Of a stretch of 64,000 nt of DNA, positions 1 through 9,568 are shown in pieces (position 1 is the first letter of the stretch; each line of letters starts with the position of its first letter). The notes below the pieces were generated by a model. That model made no database searches and was not told the origin of the DNA. It worked only from the letters and a program-made list of their open reading frames with translations. The translations under genes and the position numbers were made by a program. This DNA comes from an uncultured Bacteroidales bacterium. GTDB taxonomy: Bacteria > Bacteroidota > Bacteroidia > Bacteroidales > Bacteroidaceae. The stretch spans positions 62,001 to 126,000 of the forward strand of contig CALFTK010000011.1 of NCBI GenBank assembly GCA_937916465.1, read 5' to 3'.

Positions 1-67
1 ACGTCGGTACTAACCGAATCAGGTTCCTAGGGTATAATCTCAGCCTCGTAAAAAGAGGCACCCCCTT
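1..67 (-). promoter_or_regulatory. TPP (thiamine pyrophosphate) riboswitch, 3' end cut by window edge
   Basis: Read on the minus strand, the segment carries the THI-box signatures in order: GGGGGTGCC, then a P3-like stem, GGCTGAGATTATACCC, GAACCTGATTCGG and TTAGTACCGACG. These match the conserved CUGAGA and GAACCUGAU.CGGUUAGUACCG blocks of the TPP aptamer. The last bases of the aptamer and the controlled gene lie beyond the left edge, so the regulated gene is probably a thiamine biosynthesis or uptake gene to the left. A minus-strand -7 box TAACTTTG sits at 79-86, just upstream. Confidence 0.93.
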
Positions 68-78
68 TCATTCGCCGG

Positions 79-86
79 CAAAGTTA
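79..86 (-). promoter_or_regulatory. Promoter -7 box for the TPP-riboswitch transcript
   Basis: TAACTTTG on the minus strand fits the Bacteroidetes -7 consensus TAnnTTTG and lies about a dozen bases upstream of the first conserved riboswitch base. I see no good -33 TTTG at the expected spacing, so this rests on the -7 box and the position. Confidence 0.55.
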
Positions 87-127
87 TATACCATTTTTTG
101 AAAATCAGCTATGTTTGATGAAAAAAA

Positions 128-2017
128 TTACAATTTTTCGCTCAATTCAAGCCAACGAAGGGTAATTTCATCGGTACGCTCTATAATTTCACCTATTCTT
201 GCAGAGTGTATCTGCAGTTTGTCAAATGGTAGCGTTCCACTGTTAAGAAGATCTTCCAATTCGCTTTTTTCGTTTTCCAATTGTGCCAATTCAGCTTCAA
301 TGGATTCCATTTCGCGTTTCTCTTTGTAGGTAAGTTTATCACTTTTCTTACTCTGTGAATTATCTGTTTTGGAAGATTTTTGTATGTTCTTATTGCGTTC
401 CTCTTCTAACTTTTTTCTCTCTTCAGCCTCTTTCAGTCGTTTCCACTCTATGAAATCGCTGTAGGAAGATGGGAATTGTGTTACTATACCATCACCTTCA
501 AAAACCAATAGATGATCTACTGTTTTATCCATAAAATAGCGGTCGTGCGATATAATTATTACGCAACCTTTGAATGATGCCAGATACTCTTCCAGTACCT
601 GTAGAGTGTGAATGTCCAAATCGTTAGTGGGTTCGTCAAGTATCAGGAAATTAGGACTTTGCATCAAAATTGAACACAAATACAGCCGGCGTTTTTCTCC
701 ACCACTCAGCTTATATACATATTTGTGCTGTGTGGCAGGAGAAAATAGAAATTTCTGTAGGAACTGTCCTGCACTCATCTTTCTGCCATCGTCTAAATTG
801 ACATGTTCAGCAATGTCGGTAATAACATCTATGACCTTTTCATTTTCGTTAAACTTCAGGCCTTCCTGTGAATAGTAACCAATCTTTAATGTGGTGCCAC
901 GCTCTATTACACCACTATCTTGTGGTTCTAAACCCAAAAGCATCTTTATAAAAGTGGATTTACCTACACCGTTAGCTCCAACTATACCCAATTTTTCAAA
1001 TTTAGTAAAGATGTAACTGAAATCCTTTAGAATAATTTTGTTGCCGAAACTTTTTGACAGATGCTCTATTTCAAAAATCTTTTTTCCTATATATGACGCC
1101 TTAACATCTAAAACTACATTGTTTTCTATACGTTTATGGCTTAGTCGCTCTTCCAATTCGTAGAACGATTCCTTTCTGTATCTTGCCTTTGTACCTCTGG
1201 CGCATGGCATTCTGCGCATCCAGTCTATTTCAGTTCTGTAAAGGTTTAAATCACTTTCACGTTGCGAAGCTTCTGCTTCCAAACGTTCTTTGCGTTTTTC
1301 AATGTAGTAACTATAGCTTCCGGAATAAGAATATGCTCTTCTGTCATCAATCTCAATTATTCGGTTGCATACTCTGTCTAACAAGTATCGGTCATGAGTA
1401 ACAAGTAGAAGCGTAATGTTACTGCTGCTTAACCAATCTTCCAGCCATTCGGTAATCTCTACGTCAAGATGGTTGGTAGGTTCATCTAAGATTAGTAGGT
1501 CAGGGTTTGAAATTAGTGCGCTTGCCAATGCCACGCGCTTAATCTCTCCACCCGACAGATTATCTACCACGCGGTTAAAATCGGTAATGTTAAGCTGGGT
1601 AAGTATCTGTTTTGCTCTTGTTTCATGATTCCATGCATCGTGGCTGTCCATCATTGAAATGGCATGCTCTATGCGTTTCTGATTGCCTTCGGCCATGGCC
1701 CCTTCATATTCCGATATGATTTGAAGAACCGGCGAACCATTACTGAAACAGGCTTCCAATATGGTTGTGCCTTTTTCAAAAACCGGTGTCTGTTTAAGAT
1801 ATGATATAGTAATGTCGTTACGAAAAATAATAGTGCCGCTATTGTAATCTTCGTTGCCGGCAATAATATTCAACAGTGTGGATTTGCCTATACCATTACG
1901 GGCTATGATACCAACCTTTTCCCCTTCGGCTATATTTATGGTGAGTTTGTCAAAAAGGACTATATCACCAATGGTTTTTGTTAAATTGTCAATTTGCAGA
2001 TAACTCTCCATACTCAT
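128..2017 (-). CDS. ABC-F family ATPase (Uup-like), duplicated ATPase domains
   Basis: Soluble protein of 629 residues with two ABC ATPase domains and no membrane segments, the layout of ABC-F proteins, which act on the ribosome or in DNA metabolism rather than in transport. Domain 1 has Walker A ARNGIGKST, signature LSGGE and Walker B LLILDEPTNHLD; domain 2 has GANGVGKST, LSGGEKRR and LILDEPTNDLD. A charged, lysine-rich linker and a C-terminal coiled coil (about residues 540-625) resemble the Uup C-terminal domain. The gene overlaps the end of the upstream yihY-like gene by 29 bases; Met3 (2011) is an alternative start. ABC-F assignment is firm; the exact subfamily is inferred from the C-terminal coiled coil. 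Confidence 0.93.
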   Translation of the reverse strand: MSMESYLQIDNLTKTIGDIVLFDKLTINIAEGEKVGIIARNGIGKSTLLNIIAGNEDYNSGTIIFRNDITISYLKQTPVFEKGTTILEACFSNGSPVLQIISEYEGAMAEGNQKRIEHAISMMDSHDAWNHETRAKQILTQLNITDFNRVVDNLSGGEIKRVALASALISNPDLLILDEPTNHLDVEITEWLEDWLSSSNITLLLVTHDRYLLDRVCNRIIEIDDRRAYSYSGSYSYYIEKRKERLEAEASQRESDLNLYRTEIDWMRRMPCARGTKARYRKESFYELEERLSHKRIENNVVLDVKASYIGKKIFEIEHLSKSFGNKIILKDFSYIFTKFEKLGIVGANGVGKSTFIKMLLGLEPQDSGVIERGTTLKIGYYSQEGLKFNENEKVIDVITDIAEHVNLDDGRKMSAGQFLQKFLFSPATQHKYVYKLSGGEKRRLYLCSILMQSPNFLILDEPTNDLDIHTLQVLEEYLASFKGCVIIISHDRYFMDKTVDHLLVFEGDGIVTQFPSSYSDFIEWKRLKEAEERKKLEEERNKNIQKSSKTDNSQSKKSDKLTYKEKREMESIEAELAQLENEKSELEDLLNSGTLPFDKLQIHSARIGEIIERTDEITLRWLELSEKL

Positions 2018-2960
2018 CTTCTAAATCTTGTTTCTGGTGTGGCCTGTAAGTTTCAACATTCTGAAATGCGTATGACAGTTCCACTCCAAACAGCACTATA
2101 AACCAGGAAATGTTCAGCCACATCATAAGGAAAGGAATGGCTGCCAATGCACCGAATACACCATTCAGCCTGTTAAAGAACAACTGCGTTTCAAGATATA
2201 TCCACTGGAACAGACAGAAGAAAATGGCAGTTATCATAGCTGCCTGAAAAGCACGGAATATCTTTACTTTGGTTCCGGGGATGAATTTGTACATCATAGT
2301 AAGAACCAGTACAGTAATACCGTATGTGGCAAGCCAGGTCATACCTTCTGAAATGTTTTCCCAATATGGAGTGTCAAATATTGCATTCATAAGACCATTG
2401 CCATGCGAAAACAGCAGTGTGGTTGAAAGGAACATCAATATAACAAACGGCAGTAATATCACTATTGCAAAATATGCACTTATGCGTTTCCAGAATTTGC
2501 GTGAAACCTTTACTTCCCAAATGTAGTTAAAAGCCTTTTCCACCTGTATCATAAGCCAAAACACCAACCATATAAAACTGGCAGCACTTATTATGCCGAA
2601 TGTGCCCTGCTCCATAATCCCTATAATGTTATTGGCATACATAAGAATCTGTTTAACAATGGCTTCCTGCCCTGAAAAGTTTAACAGAAGAAGTTCTTCC
2701 AGTTTGTCGCCTATACCAAATCCGCTTGTTATGGCAAATGCCACTGCCACGCAAGGAATAAGAGCCATTGTGGTAAAATAGGCAAGAGCCACAGCGCGAT
2801 AGTTGACCTTTTGGTTTTTGAAAGTGGATAAGGTCATAATAAGCACCTTGAGATACTGTGCCGCACGTGCCCTGTTTTTACCAAACAGCGTGGTGTCCAG
2901 TTCCCAAATGCCGTTTCTGACAAAATCTATAACTTTCTTAATGGGGCCTTTTATTTCCAT
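1989..2960 (-). CDS. YihY/BrkB family inner-membrane protein
   Basis: A 323-residue protein with about six hydrophobic segments, matching the YihY/virulence factor BrkB family (once mis-named RNase BN). The family signature region RAVALAYFTTMALIPCVAVAF is near residues 55-75 and a hydrophilic tail follows residue 300. The molecular function of the family is not settled. It lies 42 bases downstream of aroQ on the same strand with no obvious promoter between, so it may be co-transcribed with the aro operon, and it overlaps the ABC-F gene. Confidence 0.88.
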   Translation of the reverse strand: MEIKGPIKKVIDFVRNGIWELDTTLFGKNRARAAQYLKVLIMTLSTFKNQKVNYRAVALAYFTTMALIPCVAVAFAITSGFGIGDKLEELLLLNFSGQEAIVKQILMYANNIIGIMEQGTFGIISAASFIWLVFWLMIQVEKAFNYIWEVKVSRKFWKRISAYFAIVILLPFVILMFLSTTLLFSHGNGLMNAIFDTPYWENISEGMTWLATYGITVLVLTMMYKFIPGTKVKIFRAFQAAMITAIFFCLFQWIYLETQLFFNRLNGVFGALAAIPFLMMWLNISWFIVLFGVELSYAFQNVETYRPHQKQDLEDEYGELSAN

Positions 2961-3002
2961 AGATGTAATTTATTGCTTGTAACAATAGAATAACTATTTG
3001 GT

Positions 3003-3425
3003 TTATATGAAGAAATCCATTGCTTCAATGTAACCGTCAAACCCCTTTCCACAGATAGTCTTTTGTGCATACAGTGAAACATAAGAGAACTTTCTGAACT
3101 CTTCACGGCTGTTTATGTCACTCAGATGAACCTCTACAGTGGGCAGACCTACCGCTTTTAAGGCATCCAAAATAGCAACACTTGTATGAGTGTAGGCTGC
3201 AGGATTTATAATTATGCCGTCAAATTTATGGTACGCTTCCTGTATTTTGTTAACAATACAACCTTCATGGTTCGATTGGAATATCTCAATATCAAAATTC
3301 CGTTCTTTTGCTGCACTATTCAGCAAATCTACAAGATTGGCATATGTTCCTTTACCGTAGATAGCAGGTTCTCTTATACCCAGGAAATTCAGGTTAGGAC
3401 CATTTATGATTAAAATTTTTTTCAT
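3003..3425 (-). CDS. aroQ: 3-dehydroquinate dehydratase, type II
   Basis: Converts 3-dehydroquinate to 3-dehydroshikimate (third step of the shikimate pathway). The 140-residue length is normal for the dodecameric type II enzyme. Visible landmarks are INGPNLNFLGIREPAIYG with the catalytic Arg and Tyr, FQSNHEG, INPAAYTHTSVAILDAL and VEVHLSDINSREEFR with the catalytic His. It overlaps the thioesterase stop codon by four bases (ATGA), which suggests translational coupling, and is the last biosynthetic gene in the aro operon. Confidence 0.97.
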   Translation of the reverse strand: MKKILIINGPNLNFLGIREPAIYGKGTYANLVDLLNSAAKERNFDIEIFQSNHEGCIVNKIQEAYHKFDGIIINPAAYTHTSVAILDALKAVGLPTVEVHLSDINSREEFRKFSYVSLYAQKTICGKGFDGYIEAMDFFI

Positions 3426-4207
3426 CTTTTTCTAATTGCTAAATTGTCTAAATCAATAGAATCAAAACCATCAGGTTTGTCGGCATATCTTATGGTAGCC
3501 TGACATGAAAGTCTTTCACCTGCTGTTACAATGTCATAATTCCATAAATCTTCTTCATTTGTGGAATAGACCGAACACTCCAGTTCTTCACCTATAAACG
3601 ATTCCTGTTTGAACTTTATGCTCAATTCATTAACGCAGTGGCTTTGCAGATAATCATCGGGTAGGGCAGCCAGACATATATAAAGATATGTCATGTTTGT
3701 TACATGATGATTGAAATCGGCATCACTCCTGTTGGTTACGTGTGTATGCTTGTATTTCAAATCTGCTGAAACCGGTTGCTTGTGTCTGTGGGTTCCCAGT
3801 GCCATTTCATCGGCAGTCTCTATACCTTGCAGTATGGTATTGGCTCTTAGTGGAGTGCGTTTAGCCACGTCTAACAGAGCCCAAGTGCTGTCTCCACTTA
3901 CCACAACAGCTCCTTTATGCCATATTCTGTAGTCTGCGTGAATTTTAACTGCCGGTTGTTCAGAAATCCACAGTTCAACCTTTATGGTTTCACCCCAAAA
4001 TGGTTGTACGGTCTGCATATTGAAGGTGAAATCTGATATAATCCACATCTTAGCCTCTTTTCGCATATCGAAAGCAGCATAGTGATAGTGGGCCATATAT
4101 GTGGCGAAACAGTCCTGAAACATTCCGGCAATTCCGGCCGGTGACAGTCTGAAATCTTCGTCCATTATGGCATTTGTAACGTAATATTCTTTTGTGCAGT
4201 ACTTCAT
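3422..4207 (-). CDS. Acyl-ACP thioesterase family protein
   Basis: A 261-residue protein of the acyl-ACP thioesterase family (double hot-dog fold), with the opening region around residues 15-45 and the second half containing HHVTNMTYL typical of such proteins. The family releases fatty acids from acyl carrier protein. It sits between aroA and aroQ with four-base overlaps at both ends, so it is translated as part of the aromatic operon although its likely substrate has no obvious link to aromatic synthesis. Substrate chain length cannot be read from the sequence. Confidence 0.87.
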   Translation of the reverse strand: MKYCTKEYYVTNAIMDEDFRLSPAGIAGMFQDCFATYMAHYHYAAFDMRKEAKMWIISDFTFNMQTVQPFWGETIKVELWISEQPAVKIHADYRIWHKGAVVVSGDSTWALLDVAKRTPLRANTILQGIETADEMALGTHRHKQPVSADLKYKHTHVTNRSDADFNHHVTNMTYLYICLAALPDDYLQSHCVNELSIKFKQESFIGEELECSVYSTNEEDLWNYDIVTAGERLSCQATIRYADKPDGFDSIDLDNLAIRKR

Positions 4208-5475
4208 TCTGTTTCTAATTTGCCGCCTAAGTTAGCAAAATCTTTGCAAAAATCGGGATAAGATTTGCTTATGCAATCCATATTATTTATAGTTGTGAAT
4301 CCTTCTGCTACTGTAGCCATTATGGCTGCCGATGCAGCTATCCTGTGGTCGGCAGCGGAATCTACAAATCCACCAACAGGTTTGCCGGGATAAACAGTAA
4401 TAGAACTGTTGGTGGCAGAGCATTGAATGCCAAACGATTGTAGCATACGCATTGTAGTTTCCACACGATCGCTCTCCTTTAAACGCAGTCTTTCAATTCC
4501 GTGAAATGTTGTAGATGATGATGCCATGGCTGCAGCAACCGACAGTATGGGTACTGCATCGGGTATGTTAGAACAGTCGGTTTCTACACCGCGTAGTGTT
4601 GAAGGGTGTGCTATGACATAACCATTGCCTGTTTCAATGTTAGCTCCCATAGAACGCAAAACGTCTATCACTTTTCTATCTCCCTGTACCGAATGGTTAT
4701 AATCAATGCCATTGCAACGTATAGGGGCATTACCTATACAACCTGCTACTATCCAGAACGATGCACTTGACCAATCGCCTTCAGCATAAAGTTCTGTTGG
4801 AGTAGTAAATTCAGCTCCTTGTGGAATAAAGTAACCGGTTGCATTCTCTTCTACATTGACTCCAAAAATTTTAAGAATATTCAAAGTCATATCTATATAT
4901 GGAGTGCTTTCGCGTTTACCGGTAATTACAATATTGCACTCTTGACCTGTAATGGGCATAGCCATAAGCAGTCCCGATATAAACTGTGACGATACACCTC
5001 CATCTATAGTGTATGTACCACCCGGTAATTTGCCTTTACATGATAATGGCATAACACCCTTTTTGCCCAATTCTATGCCATGTGACACCATCTCTTCGTA
5101 TAAAGGCGATAATGGACGTTCCGGTAATCTGCCTTTACCATGAAATTCAGAATATGCGCCCAACGCAGCTGCAACGGGAAGCATAAAACGTAGTGTAGAA
5201 CCGCTCTCATTGCATTCTAAATGGTGTATTTCATTACCTATGGCACTTCTGTCTATAGGCGATAATGTTATATAATCATCCAATATCTCAATTTTTGCAC
5301 CCAATGCCTTCAGACAATCGGCTGTAGCAAAAATATCATCACCGGCACCTTTGCAGCCTATCTTTACACATCTGTTGCCCATAGCTGCACATATCATCAT
5401 TCTATGTACAACCGATTTGGAAGATGGAATAGTCACTTCGCCACTTGGGTGACCGGAAACCTTTATATGTTTCAT
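4204..5475 (-). CDS. aroA: 3-phosphoshikimate 1-carboxyvinyltransferase (EPSP synthase)
   Basis: Joins shikimate-3-phosphate and phosphoenolpyruvate in the sixth shikimate step. The 423-residue protein has the N-terminal SSKSVVHRM substrate loop, NESGSTLRFMLP (residues about 88-99), GKRESTPYIDMT and RLRLKESDR, all standard for the family. It is embedded in the aro operon, three bases downstream of pheA and overlapping the thioesterase start by four bases. Confidence 0.97.
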   Translation of the reverse strand: MKHIKVSGHPSGEVTIPSSKSVVHRMMICAAMGNRCVKIGCKGAGDDIFATADCLKALGAKIEILDDYITLSPIDRSAIGNEIHHLECNESGSTLRFMLPVAAALGAYSEFHGKGRLPERPLSPLYEEMVSHGIELGKKGVMPLSCKGKLPGGTYTIDGGVSSQFISGLLMAMPITGQECNIVITGKRESTPYIDMTLNILKIFGVNVEENATGYFIPQGAEFTTPTELYAEGDWSSASFWIVAGCIGNAPIRCNGIDYNHSVQGDRKVIDVLRSMGANIETGNGYVIAHPSTLRGVETDCSNIPDAVPILSVAAAMASSSTTFHGIERLRLKESDRVETTMRMLQSFGIQCSATNSSITVYPGKPVGGFVDSAADHRIAASAAIMATVAEGFTTINNMDCISKSYPDFCKDFANLGGKLETE

Positions 5476-5478
5476 TAC

Positions 5479-6621
5479 TCAGATGATTTCGGAATATGTG
5501 CCAAAGTATTTGAACTGTTCTTCGCAATGGTCAAGTTCGCTTATAAGTGATGCAAACTTTTCATTATAGATGGACATCTCTATATCGAAGTAGAACATAA
5601 ACTCAAAATCTCTGTTCGGAATTGGACGGCTCTCCAATTTTACCAGGTTGGCGCCAACGGCACTGAAACGTGACAGTACGCTGAATAGTTTGCCCGGTTT
5701 GTTTGGAATAACCATCATAATACTGGTTCTGTCTGCTCCCGGATATATCTTAAGATCTTTGGTTATACAGATAAAGCGGGTGTGGTTGCTGTCAAAGTTC
5801 TGTATATCTTCGGCAAGTACAGACATGTTGTATAGTTCTGCACAGCTTCTGGAAGATATTGAAGCCATAGTTCCTGTGGTATCTTTGGCTACCATAGAAG
5901 CTGCAATAGCGGTATTTTCACAAGGAATAATCTGAACATCCTTCAAACTGTCAAGATAGTGTGAACACTGTCTTATGGCTTGTGGATGGGAATAGATGGT
6001 TTTAACATTTTCCACCTTCATACCTTTGCTGCCCAATAACAGATGGTCAATTCTTACTCTGGTACTGCGTACAATATGAACATCGTATTTTATAAGCAAA
6101 TCGTATATTTCATTCACCGAACCGGCACTTGAATTTTCAATAGGCAGAATACCATAAGTACAGAAACCATCGGCTACCATTTTAAGTACACCTTCAAAGG
6201 TCTTTGCCCACATAATTTCAGGAACTTCGAACAGTCGCTCGGCTGCCGATTGTGAATATGCGCCTTCACGTCCTTGACAAGCCACCAGCGCACGTGCCGG
6301 GAAAGCTTCAGGTTGAGCGTGAATAATAGTTTCCAAATCTTTATATAGAGGTGAATCTTTCTCCTTATACATAGATTCGTATGCTTTGCTTATATCAAAT
6401 ATGGAACGATATAGTGAACGACCAAAATCTTCCATGTGTGGAGGCAGTGCCTTTGATATTCTTGTCAGGACCTGTCTTTCACGTGCAGCATTGTTTATTG
6501 GTTCGTTATTGTTTCTCTTTAATTCACCAATCTTGTTGACAATATTCATTCTCTCTTCGAACAGTTTGCACATTTTGTTGTCAACAATGTCAATTTCCTC
6601 TCTTAATTTTTCAAGTTCCAT
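5479..6621 (-). CDS. pheA: Bifunctional chorismate mutase / prephenate dehydratase
   Basis: Makes phenylpyruvate from chorismate. Residues 1 to about 85 look like an AroQ-type chorismate mutase helix bundle (EEIDIVDNKMCKLFEERMNIV). About 108-285 is prephenate dehydratase, with ACQGREGAYSQSAAE, PIENSSAGSVNEIYDLL and SNHTRF (the TRF catalytic motif). From about 298 an ACT domain contains GANLVKLESRP, the phenylalanine-binding ESRP motif, so feedback inhibition by Phe is expected. The order mutase-dehydratase-ACT matches the P-protein of enteric bacteria. The gene lies between aroB and aroA in the operon with very short gaps. Confidence 0.95.
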   Translation of the reverse strand: MELEKLREEIDIVDNKMCKLFEERMNIVNKIGELKRNNNEPINNAARERQVLTRISKALPPHMEDFGRSLYRSIFDISKAYESMYKEKDSPLYKDLETIIHAQPEAFPARALVACQGREGAYSQSAAERLFEVPEIMWAKTFEGVLKMVADGFCTYGILPIENSSAGSVNEIYDLLIKYDVHIVRSTRVRIDHLLLGSKGMKVENVKTIYSHPQAIRQCSHYLDSLKDVQIIPCENTAIAASMVAKDTTGTMASISSRSCAELYNMSVLAEDIQNFDSNHTRFICITKDLKIYPGADRTSIMMVIPNKPGKLFSVLSRFSAVGANLVKLESRPIPNRDFEFMFYFDIEMSIYNEKFASLISELDHCEEQFKYFGTYSEII

Positions 6622-6627
6622 ATCTAT

Positions 6628-7683
6628 TTATAGTTTTATTTTGTTCAATAATGATAATAATTCTTCCGTTGGAATGGTGTGAAGCACACATTTTCCTATG
6701 CTTTCCGGAACAACCAGCGTAATGTTCTCTTTCTGTCTCTTTTTGTCCGATAAAGCAACACCATACAATTCTCCGGCAGAGTAGGGGCAACTGGTGTCAA
6801 AACCATACATTTCAACGATGTTTTTTATCTGTTCCGTAACATCTGCATAACCGCACTCTTTACCTACTTTTGCTGCTATGACCATACCTTTGGCTACCGC
6901 TTCTCCGTGAGTAACAGTAAAGTTGCTCAACAGTTCTATACTATGGCCAATGGTGTGACCAAAATTTAACAACTGACGTTCGCCTTTGTCAAATTCGTCG
7001 GCAGCAACCACATCTCTTTTAATCTCAATACATCTGGTCACAATCTGTAACAGATTGTTGCTGTTCGGTTCTAAAAGAGTGTTGTACAGGTCTTTATCCA
7101 ATATTATTCCATATTTGATAACTTCGGCAAAGCCATCTCGCATTATGTTTTTGGGCAATGTATTCAGAGTGTTTATATCGCAGAAGACCAGACTTGGTTG
7201 GTTGAATGCACCAATCAGATTCTTTCCTGCCGATATATCTACAGCTGTTTTTCCACCCACTGAACTATCAACGGCTGCCAGCAGAGTGGTAGGTACCTGT
7301 ATGTATTTTATGCCACGCAGATAGATTGCCGATGCAAAACCTGCCATATCGCCTACAACACCGCCACCGAGAGCCAAAACCATATCGCTTCGTGTTATCT
7401 GTTCTTTTGCCATCAGATTAATGAAACCAAGCACGCTATCCATATTCTTGCTTATTTCACCATTCGGAATGGTATGCTTTATGCAGTGGAAGCCACTGTT
7501 TTCCAATGAACTGATAACAATATCGGCATATAGAGCATCTACAATATTGTCGGTAAGTATTGCAATTTTACAAGGCTCAAAACGTTCTGCCAGTACAGAA
7601 CCTATTTCTGTAAGCTGATTGTAACAAACCAGAACGTCGTAACTCTTTGATGCCTTTACTTTTATGGTGCTGTAAATATCCAT
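6628..7683 (-). CDS. aroB: 3-dehydroquinate synthase
   Basis: NAD- and metal-dependent enzyme of the second shikimate step, 351 residues as usual. The NAD-binding ALGGGVVGDMAGF, PTTLLAAVDSSVGGKT, the metal ligands in NFGHTIGHSIE and HGEAVAKGM are all visible. It starts only two bases after the tyrA stop and ends six bases before pheA, consistent with one transcript. Confidence 0.97.
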   Translation of the reverse strand: MDIYSTIKVKASKSYDVLVCYNQLTEIGSVLAERFEPCKIAILTDNIVDALYADIVISSLENSGFHCIKHTIPNGEISKNMDSVLGFINLMAKEQITRSDMVLALGGGVVGDMAGFASAIYLRGIKYIQVPTTLLAAVDSSVGGKTAVDISAGKNLIGAFNQPSLVFCDINTLNTLPKNIMRDGFAEVIKYGIILDKDLYNTLLEPNSNNLLQIVTRCIEIKRDVVAADEFDKGERQLLNFGHTIGHSIELLSNFTVTHGEAVAKGMVIAAKVGKECGYADVTEQIKNIVEMYGFDTSCPYSAGELYGVALSDKKRQKENITLVVPESIGKCVLHTIPTEELLSLLNKIKL

Positions 7684-7685
7684 AT

Positions 7686-8522
7686 CTATTTATCTGATAG
7701 TTCTTTTGCTATTCTGCCATCACGTAACAGATTGCAAAGATATTCATTGTTTTCGTCCTTTATTGCTTTTGCATATTCTTTTAAGTTGTCAATCAGTAAA
7801 TTGACCTCTTTAAGCAGATACTCCTTGTTTTCCAGGAACAGTTCTGTCCACATATTCTCATTGAGCCACGCTACACGGGTCAGGTCTCTGAAACTGCCTG
7901 CACTGTAACCTTTATGTTCCTGTGCGCTGGGGCTTTTTATGAACGCGTTAGAGACTACATGTGCCAGCTGCGATGTATATGCAATCATACGGTCGTGGTC
8001 TTGGGCTGTGGTGAAAACAACCTTTTTGAACCCCATAGGTTTAACTGCATTTTTTATACGTTCCAACAGAATAATATCATCAAATTCAGGTGGCACTATA
8101 ATCATGGAAGCATTGCTGAACAGATTAGCTCTTGAATTTTTAAAACCTGACAGATGATTTCCTGCCATAGGGTGTCCGCCTATGTATGTAAAATTGTGCT
8201 TTTTAGCCAATTCAAATCCCAATTCAGTTATCTGTTTCTTTGTCCCGCAATCGTCTATAACCAAACCATCTTTAGAAAAGTATTCTGCATTTTGTTTCAG
8301 ATACTCCATTGCGGCTTTGGGAGTAATGGCTATATGTAGAACATCACACTGTTTCATATTGGAAGTGGTCAGTTCCGCATCGACTATTCCCGATAAGATA
8401 GCAAAACTGGTTATGGATAGGTTGCTGTCGTATGCAAGAACCTTCCAACCGGAATCTTTGTATGCCCTTGCTATAGAGCCACCTATCAGACCTAATCCTA
8501 CAACTCCAACAATCTGTTTCAT
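7686..8522 (-). CDS. tyrA: Prephenate dehydrogenase
   Basis: Oxidises prephenate to 4-hydroxyphenylpyruvate on the tyrosine branch. Residues 1-25 hold the Rossmann motif GVVGLGLIGGSIAR, and HPMAGN and a C-terminal helical domain are present. At 278 residues it has neither a fused chorismate mutase nor an ACT domain, so chorismate mutase activity for Tyr synthesis probably comes from the PheA in the same operon. It starts two bases after aroF. Confidence 0.94.
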   Translation of the reverse strand: MKQIVGVVGLGLIGGSIARAYKDSGWKVLAYDSNLSITSFAILSGIVDAELTTSNMKQCDVLHIAITPKAAMEYLKQNAEYFSKDGLVIDDCGTKKQITELGFELAKKHNFTYIGGHPMAGNHLSGFKNSRANLFSNASMIIVPPEFDDIILLERIKNAVKPMGFKKVVFTTAQDHDRMIAYTSQLAHVVSNAFIKSPSAQEHKGYSAGSFRDLTRVAWLNENMWTELFLENKEYLLKEVNLLIDNLKEYAKAIKDENNEYLCNLLRDGRIAKELSDK

Positions 8523-8524
8523 AG

Positions 8525-9535
8525 TTAGAACAGTTTTCTTATTTCACTTACTTTGGCCGATACATTACTGAATTGAGCCGGTGTCAGAGATTGTGCTCCG
8601 TCGCATAGAGCGTGTTCCGGATCATTGTGAACCTCTATAATCAAACCATCGGCACCTGCAGCAGTTGCAGCCATGGACATTGATTCTACCAATGAACGTT
8701 TACCTGTTGCGTGGCTTGGATCTACTATGATAGGTAAGTGTGATAACTCTTTAACCATAGGGATAGCTGCCAAATCCAGTACGTTACGGGTGTATGGATC
8801 GTAGCTGCGTATGCCGCGTTCGCACAGAATAATGTTTTCATTGCCTTCTGACATAATATATTCGGCACTCATCAACCACTCTTTAAGTGTACTGGAAAGA
8901 CCACGTTTAAGAAGAATAGGTTTGTTTATTTTTCCCAGTTCTTTCAACAGTTCAAAGTTCTGCATATTTCTGGCACCAACCTGAATAAGATCAACATCTT
9001 CAAACATATCCAGATGGCTGGCACTCATTATTTCTGTTACTATAGGTAATCCGGTAGCTTCTCTTGCTCTTCTCAATAAGTCAAGACCTTCACCTCGCAG
9101 ACCCTGGAAATCGTAAGGCGATGTACGGGGTTTGAAAGCACCACCGCGCAACAGGGTAGCACCCGAAGCTTTAACATCCTGTGCAATACCTATAATCTGT
9201 TGCTCAGATTCAACAGAACAGGGACCTGCTATAATAGCAAAGTGGCCTCCACCTATTTTAACGGCATTTTCTCCTGAACCTATCTCTACAATAGTATCTT
9301 TAGGGTGAAAACGGCGGTTAGCACATTTAAATGGATCGCTTATACGAGTAACATGGTCAATTATTTCAAGACCATTAAGTAAATCTATGTCAATTCTGCT
9401 GGTATCGCCAATAAGTCCAATAATTGTCTGATACTGTCCTTCTGACAGATGAACACCTACACCCTGGCCTTCCAACCACTTTATCAAACTGTTTTTCTGG
9501 AGTTCTGATACTCCGCTTTTCAATACTGCAATCAT
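8525..9535 (-). CDS. aroF: 3-deoxy-7-phosphoheptulonate (DAHP) synthase
   Basis: First and committed step of aromatic synthesis, from phosphoenolpyruvate and erythrose 4-phosphate. The 336-residue protein has a short ferredoxin-like N-terminal domain (about 1-75), as in the AroF-type enzymes of Thermotoga and many Firmicutes/Bacteroidetes, then a TIM barrel with IAGPCSVES, RGGAFKPRTSPYDFQG, ILCERGIRSYD and VDPSHATGKR. The N-terminal domain in relatives binds Tyr or Phe for feedback control. It is the first structural gene behind the Tyr/Phe-rich leader and attenuator at 9560-9692. Confidence 0.96.
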   Translation of the reverse strand: MIAVLKSGVSELQKNSLIKWLEGQGVGVHLSEGQYQTIIGLIGDTSRIDIDLLNGLEIIDHVTRISDPFKCANRRFHPKDTIVEIGSGENAVKIGGGHFAIIAGPCSVESEQQIIGIAQDVKASGATLLRGGAFKPRTSPYDFQGLRGEGLDLLRRAREATGLPIVTEIMSASHLDMFEDVDLIQVGARNMQNFELLKELGKINKPILLKRGLSSTLKEWLMSAEYIMSEGNENIILCERGIRSYDPYTRNVLDLAAIPMVKELSHLPIIVDPSHATGKRSLVESMSMAATAAGADGLIIEVHNDPEHALCDGAQSLTPAQFSNVSAKVSEIRKLF

Positions 9536-9568
9536 ATCTGTTCAAATTTTGTTTTGTTCAAAAAAAAA

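Noticed and set aside
111..329. Small open frame on the plus strand over the ABC-F gene
   Set aside because: It lies antisense inside a clear ABC-F gene with no family features.
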